Source of the DNA: Mucilaginibacter sp. L3T2-6
GTDB taxonomy: Bacteria; Bacteroidota; Bacteroidia; Sphingobacteriales; Sphingobacteriaceae
Reading direction: 5' to 3'
Assembly (NCBI RefSeq): GCF_030519355.1
Contig: NZ_JAUMKC010000014.1
Span: 1 to 64,000 of the forward strand
DNA: 64,000 bases
Part shown: one piece after another, positions 54,932 to 63,817 of the stretch
How positions within the stretch are numbered: the stretch's first letter is position 1
How the letters are laid out: every line of letters begins with the position of its first letter
Notes under the pieces: generated by a model
What the model was told of the DNA's origin: nothing
The model's database searches: none
What the model saw: the letters and a program-made list of their open reading frames with translations, nothing else
Position numbers and translations under genes: made by a program

Positions 54932-55213
54932 ATGGAAGCGGCAACTATCAACAAAAATTTCACATCTGCTCTAACTTTAGAAGAAGCATTTGCTGCCTTT
55001 TTTAAAGCGCATTCTACTGAAGATACCCAAGTACTTTTCTGGAAGTTCTTTCAATGCTGGGTAACCAGAGACTGTAATATTAAAGCGGATCTCTCCGATG
55101 AAGAAGTCGCCCTGTTCTTCGATCAGTTAATGGACCTGGTGGCCGCGGCTTACATATTACACCAGGCGAACGGGGCTTTAGAAAACAAGCAGGAAGGAGA
55201 AGGTCATGAATAG
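54932..55213 (+). CDS. small unknown protein
   Basis: A 93-residue acidic helical protein (SALTLEEAFAAFFKAHSTED, LFWKFFQCWVTRDCNIKADL). No signal peptide and no known motif were seen. It lies 31 nt past the RNA terminator and 109 nt before the TlpA gene. Similar short helical proteins occur in Sphingobacteriaceae accessory regions, but I do not recognise a named family. Confidence 0.6.
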   Translation: MEAATINKNFTSALTLEEAFAAFFKAHSTEDTQVLFWKFFQCWVTRDCNIKADLSDEEVALFFDQLMDLVAAAYILHQANGALENKQEGEGHE

Positions 55214-55322
55214 CTATCCTGTCCAATCCTGGGCCCTGCTCATCTCTCCGGGTGAATAAGGCTTTACAGCCCGGTCGATCCAAGCGAATTAATTGTTTTC
55301 TGATTATTTAACAACAACTAAA

Positions 55323-55907
55323 ATGAAGCTCAAAATATGCTTAATGGGATTGCTTTGCCTTTTTTTTCAGGTGAACGCCCAAACAAAACCAACAACAAAA
55401 CATCTTGAAATCGGCGATAAAATGCCTGATGTTCAGATCACTAATATCATGAACAGCAAGTTTAAAACTGCAAAAATATCTGATTTCAAAGGAAAACTGA
55501 TCATCCTTGACTTTTGGAATTCTTTCTGTGCCGGATGTATCGCCGGCTTTCCTAAACTAGATTCTCTTCAACGACAGTTTAAAGGTAAAATTCAGGTGCT
55601 GCTGGTAAACCCAGAAAGCGACCATGAAACAGAGCGCAGTATGAAAATAGTGATTGACCGCATGAATACCTGGTCCGACCTGCCTTTTAAATTACCGATA
55701 GTATTCCATGATAAAGCCATTTCTGAAAACTTTAGCTTTCATGGTGTGCCCTTCATGGTTTGGATCGGGCCTGACGGAACAATTGCAGCAATACCTGATA
55801 AAAGTGAGTTGACAAAAGAAAATATCGGGCAGGTTCTGACAGGTAAAAAAATAACACTTAAACGGAGCGTAGACAGGATTTTAAGTCCGGGAAAGGGGAA
55901 CTTATGA
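55323..55907 (+). CDS. TlpA-family secreted thiol-disulfide protein
   Basis: A 194-residue protein with a signal peptide (about 1-20, ending VNAQ) and a thioredoxin fold. The active site is FWNSFCAGCIAGFPK with Cys69 and Cys72. The later GVPFMVWI has the cis-Pro pattern. TlpA-like proteins reduce or oxidise cysteines in the periplasm. The ATG at 55323 gives a clean signal peptide. Its stop overlaps the SusC start by 4 nt, so both are coupled. Confidence 0.9.
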   Translation: MKLKICLMGLLCLFFQVNAQTKPTTKHLEIGDKMPDVQITNIMNSKFKTAKISDFKGKLIILDFWNSFCAGCIAGFPKLDSLQRQFKGKIQVLLVNPESDHETERSMKIVIDRMNTWSDLPFKLPIVFHDKAISENFSFHGVPFMVWIGPDGTIAAIPDKSELTKENIGQVLTGKKITLKRSVDRILSPGKGNL

Positions 55908-58900
55908 TACGCAAGTTTACTTTTTTATGTATTGCCCTGTCTTTTACATTTTTTATAAATGCCTTCGGCCAGGACGTGGTGAAGATTTACGGGGACGTAA
56001 AATCTAATACAAATGAGCCGATCACCGGTGTTGTTATAACACCTAAGCATGTAAGCTACCATGCCCTCACCGATACCAACGGAAGGTTTCAGGTAACGAT
56101 TTTCGGTGTGGATACGGTTACGTTTACTCACGTCGGCTTTAAACCGGTAATTAAGATCATCGATGCCAAATTAGCCTCCCTGCTGCATATCACGATGGAG
56201 CCGTTGGTCAATGAATTGAAAGAAGTTGTGGTGAGCACAGGCTACCAGGATATTCCGAAAGAACGGGCAACCGGTTCGTTTTATAAATTAGATAACCATC
56301 TGCTCAATCAAAGAGTGGGTGCCGACATCCTCAGCCGCCTCGACGGGTTGACAAGCAGTTTGCAGATAGACCGACGCGATCCGAATCAGCAAACCATTCA
56401 GATACGCGGTTTAAGTACGCTCAACATTGAAGCTGCTTCGCCCCTGATCGTTCTCGATAACTTTCCGTATGCCGGAGATATCAATAACATCAATCCCAAT
56501 GACATTGAAAGCATTACGGTTTTAAAGGATGCCGCAGCATCATCCATCTGGGGGGCCAGGGCCGGGAATGGCGTAATTGTGATCAATACCAAAAAGGCCA
56601 AGGCAAATCAACCGCTTCAGGTTTCCTTTAACAGCAATCTTACATTTAAAAAGAAGCCGAACCTCTTTTCAGCAAACCAGATACCGGTAAGCAGCTACAT
56701 TGACCTGGAGAAAAACCTTTTTGCGCAGGGGTATTACGACAATCAATTCTCCGACTCCTCATTCCCCGCGGTTTCCCCGGTGGCCACATTGCTTAATCAG
56801 GTAAAAAGCGGTGAAATTTCTGAAGCGCAGGCGGAGCAGCAGATCAACCGGCTTCGGTCACAGGATGTCAGGAATGATTTTCAAAAATATCTTTATCGTA
56901 ATTCCGTCAACCAGCAATATTATCTGAACCTGAGCGGTTCCGGATCAAATATCCGTTACCTGGTTTCAGCCGGTTATGATAAAGACAATAGTAACCTTCG
57001 CGGCAACGACAATAACCGCCTTACGCTTCGTTCTAATAACCAGATTGACCTCACGAAAAAATGGCTGCTTAATACGGACGTTATCATTACACGGACAAAT
57101 TCAACCAATAACAGCCCCGGCGCTTATGGTTCTTACCGGTATAATAACAGCACAATTTCCCCATATGCCAGGCTGGTCAACAGCGACGGTTCACCTGCTG
57201 CTGTAGACTTGTATTATAGCAAGGCGTTTACGGATACGGCAGGCAATGGCAGGCTGCTCGACTGGAAATACAGGCCTTTGCAGGAACTAACCAATAATGA
57301 CAACAGATCTGCAATGACCGACATTTTGCTGAATGTAGGCTCAACCTATAAGATTTTCAGCAGCCTCAAAGCGGATATTAAATACCAATACCAGCAATCC
57401 TGGTCAGCAAACAATAATTTTCAAAATATAAACAGCTATTCAACCAGGGACTATATCAACACATTTACCCAACTTACCGATAACAGCACGACCTATGCGG
57501 TGCCCAAAAACGGCATACTCAATACATTTGATCTGATCAGCAAGCAGCAGGCACTACGGGGGCAGTTAAGCTACGATCATATTTGGGGAGGCGACCATCA
57601 ACTGTCCGCCATCGCAGGAGCTGAAGTAAGGGAGAGTAAAAGCAACTCGTCAACACAGATCGTTTATGGTTATGATCCGAACACCCTGACCACTACGGGT
57701 GTTGATTACGCCAATCAATATCCTACCTACGATGAAATTTTTGGTGACAGTTACATCAATAACGGTACAAAATATACCGCTTACTTAAACCGGTTCGTTT
57801 CTGTATTTGCAAATGCCACGTATACATTCAAAAATAAATACTCCCTGTCAGGATCGGCGCGAAGAGATGAATCGAATCTTTTCGGAGTACAGACCAATCA
57901 AAAAGGCGTCCCGCTCTGGTCTGTAGGTGCATTATGGAAAGTTGACCGGGAAAAGTTTTACAACGTATCGTGGCTGCCGCAATTAAGCCTACGGATCACC
58001 TACGGCGTGAGCGGAAACCTGTCACCGAATGAATCTGCTTTAACCCGGATTCAGTACCTGACAGCCGGCAGTTCACCGATCAGGCTTCCTTTTGTTAATG
58101 TTTCCGCTCCTCCCAATCCTCACCTGAGATGGGAGCAGGTTAAAACCTTTAATACAGGCCTGGACTTCAGTTTGTTTAACAACCGTATCAATGGCTCGGT
58201 CGAGTATTACACAAAAAACTCAACTGACCTCATCAACAGTGTGCTGCTTGATGCTACTGTCGGATTTGCCAGCGCGAATCAAAACTCCGCCAGTATCTTT
58301 TCGCGAGGTGCCGATGTAGTGCTAAATTCATTGAACCTCGACGGGCCTTTTAAATGGCGCTCTTCCTTACTTTTTAGTTATATTAACTTTAAAACCACTA
58401 AAAACCTGAACCCGCCGACTACCGCAGGTTTAGTAAGTGACGGGAATACCATCTTTCCGGTATTAAATGAAAATCCCTACCTCATCGTAAGTTATAAATG
58501 GGCCGGGCTTGACCCTCAAACCGGGGACCCGCAAGGCTACGTTAATGGTTTAGTCAGTAAAGATTATGCTGCCATTTCACAGAACCCATTTGACCAGCAG
58601 GTTAAAAGCGGATCAGCACTGCCAACGGTTTTCGGAACGCTGAGAAATACATTGGAATGGAAGAAGATCTCACTGGCTTTTAATCTGTCCTATCGCTTCA
58701 ATTACTATTTCAGAAAGCCGACTACCAATTATTCGAGTTTGATCGGTTATGGTTCAGGGTTTTCTGACTACGACCAGCGCTGGCAAAAACCGGGCGATGA
58801 GAGCCGCACGAATGTGCCGTCCTTTATTTACCCCGGTGATGAGTTGCGGGATCAGTTTTACCACTTTGCATCCGTAAACGTGGAGAAAGCGGATAACATC

Positions 58901-59101
58901 AAACTCCAGGAAATTTATCTGAGTTACGATTTAACGCCAAACAATCGCTTATTCGGAATCAGATCGCTTCAATTCTACTTGTTTGCCAACCAGCTGAATC
59001 TGATCGTTTGGAAAGCAAATAAGGCCGGTATTGACCCGGATATCCTTTACAATTTCAAGCCGCCTGTTTCTTATTCAGCCGGAATAAAAGCAACCCTTTA
59101 A
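55904..59101 (+). CDS. SusC/RagA-family TonB-dependent transporter
   Basis: A 1065-residue outer-membrane protein. After a signal peptide (about 1-23) comes a carboxypeptidase-regulatory-like domain (about 25-105), a plug with the SusC-type block ELKEVVVSTGYQDIPKERAT, and a 22-strand barrel ending in aromatic/hydrophobic YSAGIKATL. It would import a large ligand through the outer membrane with SusD. The next gene is its SusD partner after 11 nt. Coupling to a TlpA gene suggests a ligand with disulfides or a peptide; this is inference. Confidence 0.93.
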   Translation: MIRKFTFLCIALSFTFFINAFGQDVVKIYGDVKSNTNEPITGVVITPKHVSYHALTDTNGRFQVTIFGVDTVTFTHVGFKPVIKIIDAKLASLLHITMEPLVNELKEVVVSTGYQDIPKERATGSFYKLDNHLLNQRVGADILSRLDGLTSSLQIDRRDPNQQTIQIRGLSTLNIEAASPLIVLDNFPYAGDINNINPNDIESITVLKDAAASSIWGARAGNGVIVINTKKAKANQPLQVSFNSNLTFKKKPNLFSANQIPVSSYIDLEKNLFAQGYYDNQFSDSSFPAVSPVATLLNQVKSGEISEAQAEQQINRLRSQDVRNDFQKYLYRNSVNQQYYLNLSGSGSNIRYLVSAGYDKDNSNLRGNDNNRLTLRSNNQIDLTKKWLLNTDVIITRTNSTNNSPGAYGSYRYNNSTISPYARLVNSDGSPAAVDLYYSKAFTDTAGNGRLLDWKYRPLQELTNNDNRSAMTDILLNVGSTYKIFSSLKADIKYQYQQSWSANNNFQNINSYSTRDYINTFTQLTDNSTTYAVPKNGILNTFDLISKQQALRGQLSYDHIWGGDHQLSAIAGAEVRESKSNSSTQIVYGYDPNTLTTTGVDYANQYPTYDEIFGDSYINNGTKYTAYLNRFVSVFANATYTFKNKYSLSGSARRDESNLFGVQTNQKGVPLWSVGALWKVDREKFYNVSWLPQLSLRITYGVSGNLSPNESALTRIQYLTAGSSPIRLPFVNVSAPPNPHLRWEQVKTFNTGLDFSLFNNRINGSVEYYTKNSTDLINSVLLDATVGFASANQNSASIFSRGADVVLNSLNLDGPFKWRSSLLFSYINFKTTKNLNPPTTAGLVSDGNTIFPVLNENPYLIVSYKWAGLDPQTGDPQGYVNGLVSKDYAAISQNPFDQQVKSGSALPTVFGTLRNTLEWKKISLAFNLSYRFNYYFRKPTTNYSSLIGYGSGFSDYDQRWQKPGDESRTNVPSFIYPGDELRDQFYHFASVNVEKADNIKLQEIYLSYDLTPNNRLFGIRSLQFYLFANQLNLIVWKANKAGIDPDILYNFKPPVSYSAGIKATL

Positions 59102-59112
59102 AACGTCAAAAA

Positions 59113-60492
59113 ATGAAAATACATTTTTTTTATAAAATTTTTAAAGCACAGCGGTATCGAATGATACTGTTGTGCCTGATATCACTGGTCTATTTCAGTT
59201 CCTGTAAAAAATACCTCGACGCAAAACCTGACCAGTCAATTGCCACCCCATCGACTATCGAAGATCTGGAAGGAATTTTAAATGCTTACAGCACGATCAA
59301 CGGCCGCTACCCATCCGCATCTGAAGTGGCAGCTGACGATTTTTATTTAACGACGGCAGACTTTAACAGCCTTATCGATCCGCAGCGCTTTTACTACAGC
59401 TGGCAGAAATCACCGAATTTCGTGGGCGATTATAAATCCCCTTATCTGGCTATCGAATATTGCAATATCATCCTGGATGAGTTGCCAAAAGTTTCCGGCG
59501 GAGATTTGCCAAAAAGGAATACAGTTGAGGGTAACGCCCTATTCGTTCGGGCTTCCTACCACTACGCTTTATCCCAGCTTTATGCCAAAGTTTACAATAA
59601 AGCTACGGCTGAGTCGGATCTGGGGATAGCGCTGAGACTGACAGCTGATGTTGCGGTTAAGCCTGTCCGTTCAACTATTTCAGCAACTTATACTTCTATC
59701 CTGAATGACCTTAAACAGGCAATTTCGCTATTGCCTTTAACACCCGATATGAAATACAGGGCCAGCAAACCTGCCGCATACGGTATGCTGGCAAGAGTGT
59801 ACCTGTCCATGAGTGACTTTAAAAAAGCAGGCCTATACGCAGACTCAGCACTCGCCGCGTACAATAAGCTGATGGATTATAATACGGTGAATTCTGCATC
59901 GGCCATACCGTTTCAGCAATTTAATGATGAGGTGATTTATGATGCAAAAGCCGCAGGGCCGCAGGCACTTACACAGTCAAAGGCCCGTGTGGATACTTTG
60001 TTATATAAATCCTTCGGCACCAATGACCTGCGCAAAAGCGTTCTGTTCAAGGTTAATACGAATGGCAGCATCGCATTTAAAGGTAATTATACCGGTGTAG
60101 CAGGTTCAAGCTTGTTCACGGGGATTGCTACCAACGAGTTATATCTGATCAAAGCTGAAGCTGCTGTTCGAAACGGAGACAGCCGGACGGCACTGACAGC
60201 ACTAAATACTTTACTGGTAACGAGATGGAAAACCGGAACTTTTGTGCCCTATGCCATCAGCGATCAGAAACAATTGCTCGGCGCTGTATTATTAGAAAGA
60301 AGAAAAGATCTGCTTTTTCGGTCGCTTCGGTGGACTGACCTGAGAAGATTGAACCTGGAACCGGATCAGGCGAAGACATTAATAAGAAATTTGGATGGTG
60401 CAACCTATAAGCTGGAACCTAACGGGCTTAGGTATGTTTTCCAGATAGATCAGGATGCTGTCAACATCAGCGGTTTGCAGCAAAATCCATAA
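59113..60492 (+). CDS. SusD/RagB-family surface lipoprotein
   Basis: A 459-residue lipoprotein with lipobox YFSSC (Cys31), and an N-terminal KKYLDAKPDQSIATPSTIED typical of RagB/SusD. TPR-like helices follow, with YHYALSQLYAKVYNKAT and the C-terminal ERRKDLLFRSLRWTDLRRLN box common to RagB/SusD. It caps the SusC pore and captures ligand at the surface. It ends at a strong hairpin. Confidence 0.92.
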   Translation: MKIHFFYKIFKAQRYRMILLCLISLVYFSSCKKYLDAKPDQSIATPSTIEDLEGILNAYSTINGRYPSASEVAADDFYLTTADFNSLIDPQRFYYSWQKSPNFVGDYKSPYLAIEYCNIILDELPKVSGGDLPKRNTVEGNALFVRASYHYALSQLYAKVYNKATAESDLGIALRLTADVAVKPVRSTISATYTSILNDLKQAISLLPLTPDMKYRASKPAAYGMLARVYLSMSDFKKAGLYADSALAAYNKLMDYNTVNSASAIPFQQFNDEVIYDAKAAGPQALTQSKARVDTLLYKSFGTNDLRKSVLFKVNTNGSIAFKGNYTGVAGSSLFTGIATNELYLIKAEAAVRNGDSRTALTALNTLLVTRWKTGTFVPYAISDQKQLLGAVLLERRKDLLFRSLRWTDLRRLNLEPDQAKTLIRNLDGATYKLEPNGLRYVFQIDQDAVNISGLQQNP

Positions 60493-60527
60493 AATAAAGC
60501 AGGGGGCAGTCGCCCCCTGCTTTATTT
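60492..60527. terminator. bidirectional terminator
   Basis: Arms 60492-60507 and 60512-60527 pair perfectly (16 pairs, GGGGGC core) around loop AGTC, with flanking A and T runs on both sides. It stops the plus-strand SusD gene and the convergent minus-strand DUF6520-like gene. Confidence 0.9.
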
Positions 60528-60534
60528 CGTCATT

Positions 60535-60858
60535 TTATGGCTCCATACTAATTGCACCGTCAGCAGGTGCGTGATTTTGCTGTGAAAGCCAAAGGTTTGA
60601 CTTTTCAGCGTTGAATTCCGAAGTTGCCGGGTTCGAACCGATGTTCTTGGCCGTACTTAAGGTTACACCGCAAACGTTCACTACATCATTACATGGGTTA
60701 CTTGCCTGCGCAACATAGTTACTGATATTCTGGATATCAGTTTGTGAGCGGGTCGCTCCCTGGTAGCGGAAAAATGTACTGGTAGCTTTCTTTGCTGTAA
60801 AAGCGCTTGTACCGAACGCCATAGCAATGGCGATAACAGGAATGATTATTTTTTTCAT
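60535..60858 (-). CDS. DUF6520-like small secreted protein
   Basis: A 107-residue protein with a signal peptide (about 1-21, ending TSAFTAK). Its mature part has two cysteines (NPCNDVVNVCGVTL). Small secreted proteins of this kind occur next to MauE/DoxX, TlpA and SusCD genes in Bacteroidota. Function is unknown; the cysteine pair would be a substrate for the nearby redox proteins. The family name is from memory. Confidence 0.75.
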   Translation of the reverse strand: MKKIIIPVIAIAMAFGTSAFTAKKATSTFFRYQGATRSQTDIQNISNYVAQASNPCNDVVNVCGVTLSTAKNIGSNPATSEFNAEKSNLWLSQQNHAPADGAISMEP

Positions 60859-61007
60859 CTTGTGTACTGCTTTATTAGATCAAAAAGCAATCGAAAAACT
60901 TTGAGTTTATATTGTAGCAATTATTGCCTACTCTATTTCCAGGTTTTTGGCTCCCCCCTGTTGGCCTCTATAATCTCCCTTATAAAAGCGCAGTGTGCAA
61001 TTGTTTT

Positions 61008-61454
61008 TTATGTGTTACGATACTCCTTTCTTTTAATAATGGTTATGATTGATACGCCGGTAAGGGTTAAGAAAAAAAGAATGAACCAAAAATGGAAAGT
61101 CCAACCCATCTGCCCGATCAATCCCCCGCAAGAGCAGGGAACGTGCCCGAAAAACTTTAAGATGATCAATAGTATATAAATGGTGAATGCGGTAAAAAGA
61201 ATTGCGGATATATAAAGCCCCGTTAATTTTCCTTTTTCTGTAAGCAGCAACACCCCGGTCAGAATTTCCATCGGTGGCAAACCATATATCAATAGGTTTT
61301 GAAGCCCTTCCCCGAAAGGCTGCTTCTTCATAGCATCTTTGAAATGAGAAAAATCAACCAGCTTACTCACTGCGGCATATAACCAAAGGATAGAGATCAT
61401 GATTACAATAATCTCTATGGTTTTTCTTAAAGCGATTTCTTTATTCTGAAGCAT
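61008..61454 (-). CDS. MauE/DoxX-family redox membrane protein
   Basis: A 148-residue inner-membrane protein with four hydrophobic segments. VAPCSCGG-like residues (GHVPCSCGGLIGQMGW) between helices 3 and 4 hold a cysteine pair used to pass electrons. MauE proteins supply reducing power or disulfide formation to periplasmic partners such as TlpA. It is on the strand of the DUF6520-like gene, 149 nt upstream. Confidence 0.85.
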   Translation of the reverse strand: MLQNKEIALRKTIEIIVIMISILWLYAAVSKLVDFSHFKDAMKKQPFGEGLQNLLIYGLPPMEILTGVLLLTEKGKLTGLYISAILFTAFTIYILLIILKFFGHVPCSCGGLIGQMGWTFHFWFILFFLTLTGVSIITIIKRKEYRNT

Positions 61455-61490
61455 GGAATAAAGGTATATTGGGCATAATGACAGAAAATG

Positions 61491-61697
61491 TCACTGTGAT
61501 TCTTTTATGAAATATTTTTTTTGAAGACGGTCGTACGAGATCGGATGACCCTGTTCGCGAAGATGTGCGATCATGCGTTTTACTGTGCGTACGCTGCAAC
61601 CGAAACGGTCGGCCGTAACCTCAAGCGACCTGAACCTTTTTTTTTCGATCTGCTCTAAAATATATTGTAGCCGCTGCTCATAAGTGCGAAAATCCAT
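61491..61697 (-). CDS. small HTH protein (HTH_11/DeoR-type)
   Basis: A 68-residue winged-helix protein. ADRFGCSVRTVKRMIAHLRE is the HTH, and ISYDRLQKKYFIKE forms the wing. No effector domain is present. It lies 36 nt upstream of the MauE gene, on the same strand, and is likely its regulator or that of the nearby secretion genes. Confidence 0.78.
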   Translation of the reverse strand: MDFRTYEQRLQYILEQIEKKRFRSLEVTADRFGCSVRTVKRMIAHLREQGHPISYDRLQKKYFIKESQ

Positions 61698-61770
61698 TAT
61701 CTCATTCTTGGGTTTAACAGAATGAAATTGACCTTTTTATGATACGGAAGCTATAAGCTGAACTTATAAA

Positions 61771-62121
61771 TTATTCGTTTTGCAGCTTTTCAATGTCACT
61801 GTTATGGACATTAATATGTTCAGGAAGGTTCGCCTTTTTGTTTCTGATACCCGACATCCATAACTGCCTGATCTTTCTGATGGTGATCATGAAATGATGA
61901 TAATTGATATAGGTGCCAAACCTGGGTTTCGGCAATAAAATAAACGGTGATATTTCAAGGATTTCCGCGATCTCGTAAATTCTCCTGACAGTCAGTTCCG
62001 TTTCATCTCGTTCCAGGTTGGAGTATGCTGCCTGTGATATATCCAGCATAAAGGCCATATATTGCTGACTATAATTCTTTATTAACCGCTGTATCCTAAT
62101 TTTCTCTCCGATTGAATTCAT
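61771..62121 (-). CDS. XRE-family regulator 3
   Basis: A 116-residue protein with an N-terminal Cro/C1 HTH (YSQQYMAFMLDISQAAYSNLERDET, residues 18-42) and a helical tail to residue 116. Bacteroidota use such proteins to sense peptides or to control bacteriocin genes. It diverges from the 55-aa peptide gene, with 130 nt between the starts, so it is the likely regulator of that promoter. Confidence 0.82.
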   Translation of the reverse strand: MNSIGEKIRIQRLIKNYSQQYMAFMLDISQAAYSNLERDETELTVRRIYEIAEILEISPFILLPKPRFGTYINYHHFMITIRKIRQLWMSGIRNKKANLPEHINVHNSDIEKLQNE

Positions 62122-62251
62122 ATGCAGATTCGATGAACTTTCCTATAAGCTAAGGTAATAAAATACAAGTTAAGACTTTAGCTTAACATTCCCTTAATAT
62201 ACACTTTCGTGTAATTCATAATACTGTGAAGAAATATTTAATGATTTTGAC

Positions 62252-62419
62252 ATGAAAGATTTATCAGATGAAGTTGCCTCAGATCTTAAAGCCGGGGCCA
62301 GCCAATGTGCTTATAACATCGCTGTATCCGCATCCGTTGGCGGATTGTTTGGCGGAGTCGGTGCCGCTGTTGGAGCGGTAGCTGCAGCAACCGGCCCGTC
62401 CTGCCTCGGCTGGTGGTAA
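62252..62419 (+). CDS. 55-aa bacteriocin-like peptide precursor
   Basis: A short frame, MKDLSDEVASDLKAGASQCA then YNIAVSASVGGLFGGVGAAV and GAVAAATGPSCLGWW. The first 15 residues are charged and leader-like (LSxE...L..G), the next 25 are hydrophobic with repeated GxxxG spacing, and two Cys (19 and 51) could form a disulfide. C-terminal WW is typical of membrane-active peptides. It lies beside a C39-peptidase gene that cleaves such leaders, though no exact Gly-Gly site is present before the Cys. A hairpin terminator follows at once. Confidence 0.65.
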   Translation: MKDLSDEVASDLKAGASQCAYNIAVSASVGGLFGGVGAAVGAVAAATGPSCLGWW

Positions 62420-62421
62420 TG

Positions 62422-62447
62422 AAGGTGCCGGGCCCTCCCGGCATCTT
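62422..62447. terminator. terminator after peptide gene
   Basis: An 11-pair stem (62422-62432 with 62437-62447, core GCCGGG/CCCGGC, one G-T pair) around loop CCCT, followed by CTATTTTAT. It lies between the peptide gene and the convergent rhomboid gene and could serve both. Confidence 0.8.
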
Positions 62448-62448
62448 T

Positions 62449-63099
62449 CTATTTTATAAGCAATGCAGAGATAATCCCACCAAGCGCACCATAAAAATGT
62501 ACTTCATTATTCACCAGCGGATTTTTTGACCTTAGTTGGTAGCCTATCAAAAACAGGATGTAGATCAGTGCCGTGTACAAATTAACAATTCCGCCAGCGA
62601 CAGGCACGTAAAAAGCAATGTGGTAGGGCTGCAGGATCATAAAAGCCATCATACATCCTAAAATACTGCCCGAAGCACCTGCACTTGAGAAAGCAAAATC
62701 ATTCCGGTACTTCAAGAAGGTCAACACATTCCCAAAAAGGCAGCTGGTTAGGTAAATGACCAGGAACCAGACACTTCCAAAACTTTTCACAGTCCTGAGA
62801 TATTCTTCCAGTTGTGACCCCACTGCAAACAAGGCAAAAGCATTAATCAAAAGGTGCATCAGATCATTATGAATGGCATCTGAAGTGAAAAGCCTGTAAT
62901 ATTCTTTCTCTTTTTTGATAGAGACAGGGTGCATGATCCCCGATAAAAACAGCCGTTGCTTTTTAAGTGCAAGCAAACTACCGATAATAATTATCCCCAA
63001 TAGTGACAGGCAAACAGGTGTCTCCTGCGGATTAAATCTGTTGGAAGCTGTCATAGCAATATATTTTGCAATTACTTTAACTAATAATTTACAATCCAT
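62449..63099 (-). CDS. rhomboid-family intramembrane serine protease
   Basis: A 216-residue membrane protein with about six hydrophobic segments. HLLINAF (His82, Asn86), the catalytic GASGS (Ser143) and VHFYGALGG (His201) form the Ser-His dyad and oxyanion part of rhomboids. It cleaves membrane segments of other proteins. It is convergent with the bacteriocin-like peptide, and could process, clear or confer immunity to such peptides, but this is speculation. Confidence 0.88.
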   Translation of the reverse strand: MDCKLLVKVIAKYIAMTASNRFNPQETPVCLSLLGIIIIGSLLALKKQRLFLSGIMHPVSIKKEKEYYRLFTSDAIHNDLMHLLINAFALFAVGSQLEEYLRTVKSFGSVWFLVIYLTSCLFGNVLTFLKYRNDFAFSSAGASGSILGCMMAFMILQPYHIAFYVPVAGGIVNLYTALIYILFLIGYQLRSKNPLVNNEVHFYGALGGIISALLIK

Positions 63100-63152
63100 T
63101 CTAATAGGTAGTAGCCCCGAGCCGACAGAAATTTACCAAAAAATCTATCGAC

Positions 63153-63791
63153 ATGAAAATTTGGAAAAACTACCTGCTTAATCTTGCTGTCCTCGGCCTG
63201 TTGTCCTGCGTTCTTGTTTTCCTAACCGACAAGTATATTTTAACAAGTGATTTTTTTACCCGTAACGGTCAGTATTTGTCAGGGATACCGGAACAGGAAT
63301 CAAGAGTGTATGACATGATTCAGAAATGGATCTACCTCTCAGCAGTTACTTACCTGTTATCCAGAATCTTGATTGTTACACTTATCCTTTATACGGCACT
63401 TTACCTTTCCGAGGTTTCGGTTTCGTTTAAAAATGTGTTTGGTACAGTTATTCTCGCAGAATATATTTTCCTGATACCTGCCGTTATCAAATTTTCTCAT
63501 TTCTACCTGGCCGGGTCAGCCTTTACGCTGCAAGACTGGCACCTTTATTACCCGTTGTCGACAATGCAGCTGGTGGGTTCTGCACCGGCGGATTGGCACT
63601 ATAGTTTACAAACCCTGAACCTGTTTGAAGTGCTGTACTGGTTTCTGCTCGCAGCCGGAATTCGCCGGATTGCCGGCCTGAACTATGATGAAAGCCTGAA
63701 AGTAGTCGTTAAATCCTACCTGCCAGCATTGCTGATCTGGGTCTCCTTGTTTACGTTTTTGACAATAATTTATTTTCCCGCTACCTCCTGA
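63153..63791 (+). CDS. polytopic membrane protein of unknown family, peptide-locus member
   Basis: A 212-residue inner-membrane protein with about five hydrophobic segments. The loop FTRNGQYLSGIPEQESRVYD is on one face. It starts 53 nt past the divergent rhomboid start and ends 26 nt before the C39-peptidase gene. The position suggests a role in peptide export or immunity. Resemblance to YIP1-type proteins is loose. Confidence 0.7.
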   Translation: MKIWKNYLLNLAVLGLLSCVLVFLTDKYILTSDFFTRNGQYLSGIPEQESRVYDMIQKWIYLSAVTYLLSRILIVTLILYTALYLSEVSVSFKNVFGTVILAEYIFLIPAVIKFSHFYLAGSAFTLQDWHLYYPLSTMQLVGSAPADWHYSLQTLNLFEVLYWFLLAAGIRRIAGLNYDESLKVVVKSYLPALLIWVSLFTFLTIIYFPATS

Positions 63792-63817
63792 ATAGATAAT
63801 CATTTAAAGGCAAAAAA

